Shown here one piece after another: positions 1-11,999 of a stretch of DNA of 64,000 bases. The stretch covers positions 310,001 through 374,000 of the forward strand of contig BDDD01000575.1 of the NCBI GenBank assembly GCA_001972305.1. The letters are read 5' to 3'. The number at the start of each line of letters is the position of its first letter. Within the stretch, counting starts at the first letter, position 1. Under the pieces are notes generated by a model. It saw only the letters and a program-made list of their open reading frames with translations, had not been told where the DNA came from and searched no databases. The translations under genes and the position numbers were made by a program. Source of the stretch: Cephalotus follicularis. Taxonomy: Eukaryota > Streptophyta > Magnoliopsida > Oxalidales > Cephalotaceae.

Positions 1-1114
1 CGAGGTTTGTTCCTGGTACAAATGATATATTTCCCAGAAAACCCAGAATTATGGTACGACTATCCCGATAGTCCAAGACTATCCTATAGCCCCAGTGTGG
101 CCTCCAATCACCCCCGGATCCGTGTACACCACGTCTATCATTCGTTAGCTAGTTAAATGTATATTTATCACTGTCATCGGCATATGTGTCGTGTTTCGCT
201 CATCATCTCGGCTCCGACCTCGATTAGGGTTTGGATATATGTGACCCCTAGGTAAAACGCGATAACTATAATTCCATGAACATATTAAGACTATGAGAGA
301 TATCCCAGGAAACCTCTCGTTCCCATCTCCCAGTTTTTGGCTGGAACTTCAAGTCGTCAATGGTCACATATATTATAGAGCCTATAACCTTCACCATAGG
401 TGTGATGATCCCATCTTGCACAGTCGCCCATACATCTCAATGCAACTCCCAAAAGGCCCAAAGCAACCGTTTTGCCAGCACGCGGCTAGTGCTAGGGAAG
501 GCTGAAATCAAAGCCAAGCAGTTACTGCACAACGCAAGCTAGCCACTCAGGTCTAAGTACACAACGTAAATCACGTATGATCGACTAATCACCTTTGACT
601 AAACACTACCGCGACAATAGGAACTCTATTGACAAAGGTGTCGACTCTCAATATAGATGACCTATAGTGGGTCAGTTCCTTGTCATGCTCTCGGCATGCA
701 CCCGCATCAGCTTTAGCGTAAATCCAAATGGCAATGAGATGATCCATCCTCCCCAACATCGGGAGCAAGCATAATATGGCAAGCCTTTACGGTTCATCAA
801 TTGCCATAAGAGAGTGAACCTATGACTTAGAACATTTTGTCACAAGGGAGTAAGGATCTCATTCTCATAACCTCCCAGGCGTGAGATCCAACCCTTTGTG
901 GACAGGGCACTATATGTGTATTCAGTTAACATGGTGATTACTTATCCTATTCAACGGTTAGGGATTGATACATATAGCTAAAATGCCAATCTTTCATGAA
1001 TATGCACAATAGAACATGAATGGAACTAAGAATGTATTGACAAAGAGTGTATCATATGTTAATAACATATGCCTGCAAGCATCTCTTGGCTTGCAGGGAC
1101 ACCCCTATTTAACA
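1..1114 (-). mobile_element. Ty1/copia family F LTR, partial
   Basis: This stretch matches, with moderate divergence, the LTR of element F at about 45690-46339 and 48133-48604 (for example the shared block around 105-125 and 45795-45815). On the minus strand the LTR begins TGTTAAATAGGGG at 1114, the expected copia-type start. No polypurine tract follows it on the right, so 1114 is the outer end of a 5' LTR or solo LTR. The rest of the element lies beyond the left edge. Short open frames here carry no recognisable protein. Confidence 0.75.
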
Positions 1115-1699
1115 TGTCAGAGGGCAGAAGGCAGACTAAGTGAAACCCTCTCATAATACCTAGTCCAATGAAATGGGCTTTATGGTAAAAGGCCTAAAGG
1201 GTCTCAACTCTAGTCTCACTGAGAAGTCTGTGTGGGTTATGGATAGTGTGTGGATGGTGATTGTGACCACCAAGGATTCTATAATAGCTGTCTAGCATTT
1301 TCATGAAGCCTGATTAGGCTAAGATATTTATACGTGTTTCTTACCTTCTCAGAAAGGTATTAATCTCTGCCTAGGACACTAGAAGTGCCTAGTCTTCTAT
1401 ACCTTGATAAAGCATACTCAGGAGAGTTTATCCATTGAACGATATGGATTGATATGGTTGGTGAACCTAAGGGTGATTTTCAATTGCAGGTGAACACAAA
1501 GGTGAATTCCGCTCAGGGACGAAAGGCTATGGTTATGGTTACGGATGGCTATGGTTATGGTTACGAAAAACGGTATGGGCTGGGACGATAGAGGACAAGG
1601 CCTATAGTATGAACGTCTTGGTCAACGTCATCTCTATACCACACGACTACAACCTAAAGGAGGTGTGTCATCGGTGGTTGTACTATCTCAAGTCGGAGG
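1115..1699. other. Unassigned target sequence, possibly E-family LTR
   Basis: This is the sequence between the family F LTR and copia element A. If A inserted once, it is continuous with 32115 onward, which is E-family LTR. A 22-bp period repeat of GGCTATGGTTATGGTTACG at 1525-1568 recalls the TATGGTTATGG minisatellite at 32145-32450 and supports that link. I see no coding capacity or other recognisable element. Confidence 0.4.
1525..1568. repeat. 22-bp tandem repeat, two units
   Basis: Two nearly perfect units start GGCTATGG at 1525 and 1547. The TATGGTTATGG content resembles the E-family LTR minisatellite on the far side of element A. Confidence 0.6.
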
Positions 1700-3949
1700 T
1701 GATGGAAACAGATTAACCATTTCCTATGCCATATATGGACTAAGGTATGTAGGGTGTAGAACAAAATTTTATTCAACAAATATGCAACGGCAGAATACAC
1801 AACAAAAGCTAAAAAACATTCCATTATGGCATGTTCACAAGTCACATGGATAACCACATCAACACACTAATTGAAAAGATGTCACCATTGCATCCAATGG
1901 TGACATACAAGCAATGTAATAACAAAGGGAGGCAAAAGGGATATACCAACAATGATGGCTCCTTCGTCTTTGCCGCTACTAGCTTGCGAAGTCTCCTACT
2001 TTATTGCCCTCCAATGCGTGCTGCTACTGCTCCCAGCAACAACAACACCAGACCAACAAGAAGATGCAAATCCACAAAACTCTATTTCTCTTTCAAAACT
2101 TATATAAGGAAAATTGAGTTTGATTAACGCAATAAAAAACAATCTACCCTCGATAAGTTAACTTTGCCCGGTGTTTATCAGTGAAGGAAAACTCTAAGTG
2201 CAGAGAGAAGTGTTGTCACGTTTTTGCCCAGCAAAATTACCAGACACTAACCAGAAACATTTTCTGTTAATAAAGCTTCTCACCAACCCACACACTCTCT
2301 CTCCCACTCTCCCACAAACACGGAATCATGGTCCTTACTCCCAGGGAGTCTGTAGCCATGATCCCCACATTTCCATAATGTGTAATGATGGGAGAAAACT
2401 GCTGGAGATGAGAGAGAAAATGTGCCCACAAAGTGAGTTCATGCACAGGCTGCACAGCCCGCACTAAGCATCGACGCTTTCAATAATAGCGTCGACGCTT
2501 ATGCATTACGTGGCACTAAACGTCGACGTCTTTCTAAAAGACATCCACGTCTTTCTAAAAGATATCAACGTCTATGCAAGCCTTAAGCGTCGACGCTTCC
2601 CAGAAGGCGTCGACGCTTTGTCCAAAGGTATGCGTCAACGTTTTCCCAGACGGCGTCGACACTTTGACTGGCATATAAAGCAATTTGAGTATAAGTCCAA
2701 CTTATTTAATCCCTTCTAATATTGATTAAGTATGATCAAACAAATGTGTTTCCACAAAATGTAAGATCCACCTAACCGATATTTGACACCAAGTCTTAAT
2801 ATGTCCAATGTATTAAAGAACTAATCAGTATTGGACAGGGACCCTTTAAAATCTTGGTTAAAAACGGAGGTATTCATAAATTATCGAAATGCCCTAGGGT
2901 TCGGTTTAGCCATTCTAAATGGTCCTAGACCAATTTAAATGATTTTGGAATAATTTTTAATATTATTCAGATGAAAAACTTAATCTAATTAATTTCTCCA
3001 TAATTTATTACATACCTCTTTAACCCTACATTTTCTAAGTCGTTGGTTCACGTGTACTACAATCCCTTGTCATGCTTGGCCCTGATTGAGGTCTAGGATA
3101 AGGATACGTGTCACCCCTAGATAATACCTCAATGGCTAAAATATCTGATCATTACTAGGACCTTTGGTAAACTCTCCAGAAATCTAATTTCCAGTCTACC
3201 TCAACCTTGGGAAAGGGTTTCATAAGTCCAAAGTATAATCAGATCATAATAGAGCCGATCACCTTCGCTCAGGTGTGACAATCCCATATTGCACACTCAC
3301 TTATATTCGTATAGATCTGATCATACCCAAAGACCACCCGATTGCCAGCCCTGCGCAAGCTCTGGGTAAGGTGGAGATCAAAGCATAACCGTCTCCATAC
3401 AATATAGAGCAGTCGCTCAGGTTTAAGGATCAGATAAGTTTGTGAACTCGCTAAGTGATCAACACTTATACACAACCGCAACATGTAGGAGTCACTATTG
3501 ACTCGAGAATAGCGACTATCCAAATATTGTCTCCTACGCGGGTCCAGTTCAATGTACACGCTCCCAGCGTGCACCCTGTATTTGCACTAGTGTCCAACAT
3601 AGATGGTGGTGAGAGAATCCATCCTCCAATTCCATGAGCAGCAACATACGCGCAAGTCAATCCGGTTCACTAATGCCCACAAAGTGAACCTATGACTTGG
3701 AACTAATTCGACATAAGGAATAAGGTAACCAATCTCACAGCCTGCATGATAGGCATCCAACCTTATGTCAGGGCATCACAAGTGTAAGCAGGTAAATAAT
3801 AAACTACTTCAATTAAGTGATAAAACACAAGTGATATAGCCATAACAAATTGGTACATATCATATATATAAGGAATAAGATTGTTTCATACAAGATATGA
3901 TATAATACAACATCAAATCCAATGGCTTGTCGGGTCATTACATCTAACA
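1700..3949 (-). repeat. 3' LTR of copia element A
   Basis: 2250 bp. Its inner end is fixed by the polypurine tract that follows at 3950, its outer end by homology to the end of the solo LTR at 48127. The partial 5' LTR at 30746-32114 matches 2565-3949. It contains the TCGA array at 2467-2670. Confidence 0.88.
2467..2670. repeat. Phased GCGTCGACGC palindrome array, element A 3' LTR
   Basis: At least nine cores of the form CGTCGACG or one-step variants (ATCGACG, TCCACG, TCAACG). Core T positions include 2471, 2492, 2523, 2544, 2565, 2590, 2610, 2635 and 2656. Most neighbours are 20-21 bp apart. The spacers are CTTT..AAAG-like, so spacer and core are each near-palindromic. Confidence 0.85.
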
Positions 3950-3965
3950 ATCTCCCCCTTGATCC
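3950..3965 (-). other. Polypurine tract of element A
   Basis: The minus strand reads a purine run with AAGGGGGAGAT directly before the LTR start TGTTAG, the usual plus-strand priming site of copia elements. Confidence 0.85.
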
Positions 3966-4159
3966 TCAAGCCATGCACTCCTATGGCCTAGACCCATCAT
4001 CCCACGTGATGCTCCAGAGCCTTGGTGCCCATTGCCTTGGTCAGTGGATCTACTGTGTTCTCCTCTGAGGAGACCCTCTCAAGTTGTATGTCGCCCCTAC
4101 GAATTATCTCCCGGATCAAACGATAGCGTCACGCGATCTGTTTGGATTACTGGTGAGAC

Positions 4160-5140
4160 CGCAGTTCCTTGGCTTGTGCTACAGCCCCATTATTATCACA
4201 GTATATAATAATTGGACTGATAATAGAAGGAACAACTCCTAGTTCAGTAATGAACTTGCGCATCCATACACCCTCCTTGGCGGCATCTGAGGCTGCTATG
4301 TACTCAGCTTATGTGGTAGAATCTGCAATAGTCCCTTGCTTTGAACTGCGCCAGCTCACAGCTCCTCCACTACATACACAGACGTACCTAGAGATAGATT
4401 TGTGATCATTTGGATCACTATCAAAACTGGAGTCTGTAAAGCCCTCCAATTGCAGCTCACTATCCTTTCCATAGATCAAGAACATATCCTGAGTCCTCCT
4501 AAGGTACTTCAGGATTCCCTTGACCACTTCCAAGTGCTTCTCACAGGGATCAGACTAAAAACGACTTGCCATTCCCAGGGCAAGTGCGACATCAGACCTA
4601 GTACATAACATCGCATACATGATCGACCCTACAACCGAAGCATAAGGTATCCGACTCATGCGTGCTCTCTCTTCAGATGTCTGAGGAGACATCTTTTGAG
4701 AAAGATGAATTCCTTCACCTATTGGCAATAGGCCTCTCTCTGAATTCTCCATGCTAAACCTCTGCAGTACTTTGCTGATGTACTGGCTTTCGGAAAGCCC
4801 AAGCAATCTATTGGATCTATCCCTGAAGATCCTAATACCCAGTATATATGTGGCTTCTCCCAAATCCTTCATGGAAAAATTCTTAGTTAGCCATATCTTT
4901 GCAGACTGCAACATCCCTACATCATTCCCAATGAGTAGGATGTCATCTACATATAGCACTAAGAAAGCGATACTAGGTCCCTCTTGCTTTCGATAAACAT
5001 AGGGCTCATCTACATTTTTAATGAAGTCAAAAGCTTTGACTGCTTCATCAAAATGTAGTCCAGCTACGAGATGCTTGCTTTAGTCCATAGATGGACCGTT
5101 CGAGCTTGCACACCATGTGCAAGTGTTCGGAAGATGTAAA
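4160..5140 (-). pseudogene. Copia element A: RNase H and RT C-terminal part
   Basis: Remains of the 3' half of a copia polyprotein. Recognisable are the RT segment with YVDDILLIGN and SMKDLGEATYILGIRI, the connection segment IPYASVVGSIMYAMLCTRSDV, and RNase H with LEGFTDSSF and a final AVSWRSSKQ. This order and wording are typical of Angela/Tork-like copia. The element uses RT and RNase H to copy its RNA in virus-like particles; here the region is a fossil, interrupted at 5140 by element B and carrying several breaks. The other part of the RT lies at 29427 onward, across B. Confidence 0.85.
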
Positions 5141-5765
5141 TGTAACGCCCGGTATTTTTCCTAAATGTAATATTTCGATTTATGATGTAATATTAAACTT
5201 GAATTAATGAGAACGTTGAAGTTTCAAACTCAAAAGAGGTCTCTAAACCCTAAATATTGATTAAGGAAGGAAATGTGTATGTAAAATCTTAAAACGGCGC
5301 TGTTTTAGGGCAAAGACATCGACGTCTTTGGAAAGATGTCGACGCCTATGGGGACCGAGGTACATGTGAATGCATGGGCATGCACGTCGATATTGAGAGA
5401 AGGCATCGATACCTTCTTACAAAAAGGGAAAAGACATCGACGTCTAAGGAAAGACGTCGACGCCTTTGTAAAGAACGTCTGTCACGTTCTTCACTGACAG
5501 AGTAACATGCAATGGGATCTTTGGGGGCTTTACCAGACGCCTTTACAAGTGCATTGTGACGTGTTGATCATGCTGGTGTGTTTCCAGGTATGCTCAAAAC
5601 GTTCCCCTCACATGGAACATGCAAAGGAATATACCATCCTCACATGCAACGTGCAAAAGAAAGAAGGGAAGAAAACAAAAGAAAAGTGCAGAATCTGGAA
5701 AGAAGGAGGGAGAGAGCACGAGAGTGCCCATTAAATGTAAGGAGAAGGATGTTGGGGGGAAGCCA
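5141..5765 (+). repeat. 5' LTR of element B, left part
   Basis: First 625 bp of the B 5' LTR, matching 26610-27234 with about 23 differences by eye (about 3.7 percent). Interrupted at 5765 by element C; the last five bases AGCCA are the left copy of the C target site duplication. Confidence 0.92.
5313..5475. repeat. Phased TCGA palindrome array, B 5' LTR
   Basis: Cores at 5319 and 5339, and at 5437 and 5457, form two pairs each exactly 20 bp apart, with two weaker cores between. Typical unit: AAAGACATCGACGTCTTTGG. Variants are mostly CG to CA or TG. Confidence 0.85.
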
Positions 5766-8483
5766 TGTAACACCCCCGGACGGCGGGAGACGTCACAGGG
5801 TCATATCATACATAACATATCTTAACAAATCATGAGATTACTTTATTAACCAAAAGCAGCCAAAACGTGACAGTGTTATCAAAACAATAATACTTAATCA
5901 TTTAACATATTAAGTAGTTGCGGAAAATTCAAAACATAAATCAGTTCCAATTTAAAAACATAAAACATAATAATTCATGTTTCCGACCACTAAACATAAC
6001 ATAAGGATCACTCTCCTAAGGATCCAACACATAGGGTGGTCATCACTCAATCACACTTTCCCCCGCTGCTCCTGAAAACCTACCGCATGGAAACAAAAAC
6101 GCGGCTGAGCAAACCACAGTACGGATAAGGGAAATAAAACAGTAAACGGTAATTTAAAAATGTTAATAATCCAATAATAACGTAACAGAAATCTTTAACA
6201 GATAAAACAGTTTAATCATATTTAAATGACAATTGCATATTTTTTGAAACAATTACGGAACGTTATAAATCATAAAACATAAAACATACTGAGCCATATT
6301 CATATCACATATCATAAATTGTAGGCAAGGGAGGTGCTAATTCCACATGCCAACTAGAATTGAAGTGTACGGCACTACACAAGTCAATTTTCACATACAC
6401 ATATCCGATCACACTTCGGACCACATATCTGAATTCACCTCAGATCACATAAACTAGAATCGATTCATACGCCTCTATCATACATAGCGGATCCACAAAT
6501 CCACCTCATGGGATTCGTTCATACACTTAGAGATGTCGTAGTCTAATCACACCGCTACGGAAGTGTCACGTCCCCGTGCCAGGCCCACGACGTGCCTATG
6601 GTACGCCCCATAGGTGGGTACAATACTCAGTATTTAATATAATTGATTTATCAAAATCAACTTAAAATCACTTGACATATGTTTTCTCTCAACATATTCA
6701 GAAACCGTTCACAATGGTATCATAACATATCGTATCATAACTTATCATGTCTTAACATATTGTATCATTTCATATCGTATAAATAAAGTCAAAATCATTT
6801 AAATATCAAACCAACTTTAAATGCGAAACATGTCAAAATAATAAAACATTCTCAATTTCAGAAACGAAGATGCTTTGCAAAACATTTTCAGTTCGAATAT
6901 CAGATAGCCAAGGAACAGAAAATCCGTACCTTATGCGCTTACAAAGTACTTACGAATAGGTGATCAAAAACAATTTCTCCTTTGAAACACAAAATCTAAA
7001 AGGAATTCAAAATCATATGTGTAAGAGTCTAAGACCCATCAGAAGCATTAAACAGACTCTTAACAGTGTTTGGAAAAGATTCGGATCGATTCGGGGATCA
7101 AACGAATCAAAACAGTTGAAAACAGCACATTCCAGGGCAAAACAGTGGACTAAAACATGGATCCAGTCGACTGGGGAGGCTTGGCAGTCGACTGTTCATA
7201 TGGTCCAGTCGACTACACAACCCAAAAATGCAGGCAGTCGACTGTGTTCATACCTCCAGTCGAGTACACAACCATTCCAACCGACTGTCCATAGAGACAG
7301 CCGACTGTTCTGGGTGACAGAACAGTTGGAAATTCGACGATTTGCTACTGAAAATGGTTCAAATGGTTTCTACATTAAACTAGAGACATATGGACATGAA
7401 CATATGATTATATATGACTTTTAGGTGACATCAAAACACAAAATTGACAAGGAAACGACCTGTCAATGATTTAACTTACAAAAGGAAGCAAGAAGACATT
7501 GCATGTACATGTCCAGATTCTGTTTCTAATTGATTACAGATGTTATAAACTCAGTTTGTGACACATATATGAGTATAAAATATGTTGACAATATCATTAA
7601 CACAATGACAACACATTTAGACAGGAATCAAAGACCCCAAGATACCAAGAGCACAAAAACCCAAAGTAAGCCATTGAAACAAAAATATAATTAAAGGGAA
7701 TGAATTTACTAACTTTTAGTGATTCCCAGAATACAAAAACAGTAGAAGAAACACTAGCACACACTCACAATTCGGCTGTGAACAAAAACAAAGAAAGAAG
7801 GATACAAAACCATGACATACTTAGACTTACATAGCAAACTAAGAGAATTTAATCCAAGGAAACAACTAAAGGATCGAATTTACCTCTTCTGACTTTGAAG
7901 AATGAATTACACAGCAGATTGTTACACACTAACAAGGCAATTTCGGCAGTGGCTTGCAATAATGATGGAGATATCATATAAAATAGCAAAGGCACTCAAA
8001 GAAAGGAGAAAGGAGGAGACATGATTTGACAAAAGGTGGAAGAAATGAGACTTTTCTGGATTTTGAAATAGGAAAAGAGAGACCTTAGCATGTGAATTGA
8101 TGGTGGGAAGAAGGAATCCTGGAAAAGAAGGAAGAAAGTGGGAGGAAAGTAGAAGAAAATGGTAAAATAGGAAAAAGGAAATTAAAGAAATAATATTAAA
8201 AGGAATTATGGAATTTTAAAATGAAAAGGTAAATAATTTGATTTTAATAAAATAATTTTGGATTAAAAATAAAATAAATAAAACCCAAATCCAACATAAC
8301 ATAACATACCCAAATATTTCGGACCGGTAATAGTCAGCTCAATTCACATAAATCCAAATCATAGGGCAACCGAACTTTTAAAATTAAACATAATTTAAAA
8401 AGCCCAAAAACACACATAAAATCCGTAAAATATATTTACGAACCCGTAAAAAAAATAAATTTACGAACGAACAGGGTATTACA
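5766..8483 (-). repeat. 3' LTR of element C
   Basis: 2718 bp, bounded by the target duplication at 5765 and by the polypurine tract at 8484. Pairs with 15199-17896. A 154-codon open frame at 6960-7424 on the plus strand is present in both LTRs but is antisense to the element and looks incidental. Confidence 0.92.
7159..7312. repeat. Phased CAGTCGACTG array, C 3' LTR
   Basis: Seven cores of CAGTCGACTG or CAGCCGACTG type at about 7167, 7188, 7209, 7238, 7260, 7281 and 7301; distances 21, 21, 29, 22, 21, 20. The TCGA centre matches the arrays of other families, the flanks do not. Confidence 0.85.
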
Positions 8484-8505
8484 TCCACCCCCCCTAAAAA
8501 GAAGA
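8484..8505 (-). other. Polypurine tract of element C
   Basis: The minus strand reads AGGGGGGGGTGGA immediately before the LTR start TGTAATACCC. Confidence 0.85.
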
Positions 8506-8537
8506 TTTCGTCCTGAAATCACAAACACAAACATACC

Positions 8538-11500
8538 TCAAACAAACAAGTGCGGATATCGCTCTGGAATATGCTCCTCTAGCTCCCAAGTAGCTTCACG
8601 TTCGGGATGATTCCTCCACAGCACTTTCGCAAAAGAAACGGTCTTGCTACGTGTCACCCGTTCCTGTCGATCCAAAATAGCCTCGGCCTCCTCGTCACAA
8701 GACAAATCCTCTCGAATGCTGTCCAACGGATAGTGAACCACATGTAGAGGATGATACTGATAACCCCTCAGCAAAGATACGTGGAACACATTATGGACAT
8801 GTGCTAACTGCAGAGGCAAAGCTAACCGATAAGCAGCCGCGCCTACCTTCTCCAGAACTTCGAAAGGCCCAATAAACCGCGGACTCAACTTTCCTTTCAG
8901 CCCAAAATGTCGGACTCCTTTCCACGGTGAAACTTTAAAGAACACATGTTCGCCCACCTTGAACTCCAAGTCCCTCCGATGTATGTCCGCATAACTCTTC
9001 TGTCGAGATTGAGCTGCTTTCAATCTCTCCCTTGCTATAGCCACTTTCTCAGTAGTGATCTGCACTAGCTCGGGTCCCTCGATAACTCGCTCTCCAACTT
9101 CATCCCAACATGTCGGAGCACGACACTTCCTCCCATACAGAGCTTCAAACGGAGCCATACCGATGCTAGCATGCCAACTGTTATTGTAGGCAAACTCCAC
9201 CAAGCTCAAATACTCATCCCAGCTCCCAGTCCATTCCAAAGCACAAGACCTCAACATATCCTCCAAGGTCTGGATGGTTCTCTCAGTCTGCCCATCTGTC
9301 TGTGGATGAAAAGTTGTACTGTAACTGAGCCTAGTACCCCAACCGCGATGTGAAACGAGGATCCCTATCCGAAAAAATGGATACCGGAGTCCCATGCAGT
9401 CTCACTATCTCCTGCTGAAACACCTCAGCCAAATGATCCACCGAAAAGTCCTCTCGGATAGCCAAGAAGTGAGCCGATTTTGTCAATCGATCCACTACTA
9501 CCCAGATAGAATCATTTCTTCTTAAAGTTCTCGGCAAACCCATAACAAAGTCCATCGATATACTTTCCCGTTTCCATACCGAAACTTCCAAGGGTTGTAA
9601 CAAACCACTAGCACGCTGGTGTTCAATCTTTACCTGCTGGCAGATCAAACACTTCCCAACGTACTCCGCCACAACCCTTTTCATTCCATTCCACCAGAAA
9701 TTCTTCTTCAAGTCTCTATACATTTTTTTAGAACCCGGATGTATAGAAAACGGAGAACTGTGTGCCTCTGACAAAACAACATCTCTGATAGAAGAATCTG
9801 ACGGAACACACAACCGATTACCCAGCCATATCACACCGTGCGCATCCATACGAAACTCCAATTGTTTACCATTTTCAACATTCTGGACTAAGGCCCAAAG
9901 CTCACCATCGTCACTCTGAGCTGTCTTAATCCGAGATATAAGAGTAGGTTCAACATTCATCGTAGTAATACTACCTTCAGAACCCCGAACATACAGATGT
10001 AAATCCATCCGCTCCATATCAGCTATCAACTGCGGTTGAGTTAGCAAAGCCGCCACACTCCCAGAACTCTTCCGACTTAGAGCATCAGCTACCACATTTA
10101 CTTTACCAGGATGGTACTGAATGTTCAGATCATAGTCTTTCAGAAGTTCTAGCCACCTTCTCTGACGCATGTTCAACTCTTTCTGTGTAAAGATGTACTT
10201 GAGACTCTTATGATCGGTAAAGACGTCACAAGTTTCTCCATAAAAGTAGTGCCTCCAAATCTTCAATGCAAACACTACCGCTGCCAACTCAAGATCATGT
10301 GTAGGATAGTTGTCTTCATAAGGCTTCAACTGTCTCGAAGCATATGCTATCACATGGCCGTACTGCATCAGAACACACCCCAAACCCTTCTTAGAAGCAT
10401 CGCTGTATATCTGGTATCCACCCGACCCAGATGGTAAATGAAGAATTGGTGCTGACACAAGACCATTCTTCAATTTCTCGAAGCTTGCTTCTCGCTCTTT
10501 ATTCCGTTCAAACTTTGCTCCCTTCCTCATAAGCTGAGTTAGTGGTAAGGCTATAGAGGAAAAGCCTTCCACGAACCGCCTATAATATCCAGCCAAACCC
10601 AAGAAGCTCCTAACCTCCGTCACTGTGGTAGGTCTCGGCCATTTATTAATGGCCTCACCTTTAGCAGGATCCACACAGATACCTTCAGCTGTGACCACAT
10701 GACCCAAAAATGCCACCAGTTCCAACCAGAACTCAAACTTCGAAAACTTTGCGTAAAGCTGATTCTTCCTCAGAATCCCCAACACAATGCGAAGCTGTTC
10801 TTCATGCCCTTCCTTCGACTTGGAATACACAAGAATGTCATCTACGAACACAATAACAAACTGATCCAAGTACTCATGAAAAACCCTATTCATCAAATCC
10901 ATGAAAACTGCCGGTGCATTAGTGAGTCTGAAAGGCATCACCAAAAACTCATAATGCCCATACCGAGTACGGAAAGCAGTTTTACGCACATCTTCATCCT
11001 TTATCCGAAGCTGATGATATCCCGATCTCAAATCGATCTTCGAGAAATACCGAGCACCTTGGAGTTGATCAAACAAGTCATCAATCCTAGGTAGCGGGTA
11101 TTTATTCCGAACAGTGATTCGGTTCAACTCTCTAAAGTCTATGCATAACCTCATAGACCCATCCTTCTTGTTCACAAAAAGAACCGGAACACCCCACGGC
11201 GAAACACTAGGCCGAATGAAACCCCGATCCAACAGCTCTTGTAACTGTTCCTTCAACTCTTGCAGTTCCAATGGTGCCATTCTGTAAGGTGCCTTAGATA
11301 TAGGTGCCACTCCGGGAATGAGTTCGATGGTAAACTCCACTTCCCGTTGCGGTGGCAAACCCAGTAACTCCTCCGAAAACACATCAAAAAATTCTCGCAC
11401 CACAGGATAGTCTTCAAGGCGAGGCTCAACCTTTGAGACATCCTTCACAACAGCTAAGAAACCTTCAGCGCCCTTAGCTACCAACTTCCAAGCTTTCAAA

Positions 11501-11997
11501 GCGGATATAACTTTCACTTCTTTCCTAGGATGTGAACCCTGAAAAACAAACTCAGGACTATCCACATCCCCAAACAAAACTCTCCGAGCATAGCAGACAA
11601 TCGTAGCCCGATGTCGAGTCAACCAGTTCATCCCCAAAATCATATCGAAGTCGTACATATCGATAGGCAAAAGGTCCGCATCACGAATTCGATCATCGAA
11701 AACAAGAGGATAAGCATAAAAGCACTCAGATATCACAACAGATGAACCCGTAGGGGTCGAAAGAACCAAAGCTGGACCAAGCAACTGAGAAAACATCCCA
11801 AGATGCCGAACAAAAGACCTCGCTACAACCGAGTGGGTCGATCCAGTGTCATACAAAACATAAGCCCTACGGTTACCAACATAAATAAAGCCCGAAACAG
11901 TATCTGGTGCGTTAGCTGCCCGCTGAGTCGTGATAGCAAAGACATGACCCCCTAGCAAAGACAGTACCTGCATTGTTCCCCTTCCTTCCCTTCGCAC
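8538..11997 (-). pseudogene. Gypsy element C: PR-RT-RNase H-IN-chromodomain
   Basis: Remains of the pol polyprotein. Protease carries the aspartic motif DTGS near 11850. RT has the FVDD active-site motif near 10840 and the usual [16 protein letters not shown] and PFRLTNAP segments. RNase H has [12 protein letters not shown] near 10390 and [10 protein letters not shown]. Integrase shows the HHCC zinc domain (H..H..CLICQQ, about 9640-9765), the catalytic region around SMDFVMGLP and FSDRDPRF, then a GPF segment and a chromodomain-like end ATWELEEHIPERYPHLF (about 8540-8660). Chromodomains of such elements are known to steer integration to marked heterochromatin. The region is broken at a few places. 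Confidence 0.9.
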
Positions 11998-11999
11998 GA

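Noticed and set aside
6960-7424. 154-codon open frame in both C LTRs (also 16393-16857)
   Set aside because: Antisense to the element, no known domain, and differences between the two copies change residues freely, so it does not look like a protein under constraint. It merely spans the CAGTCGACTG array.
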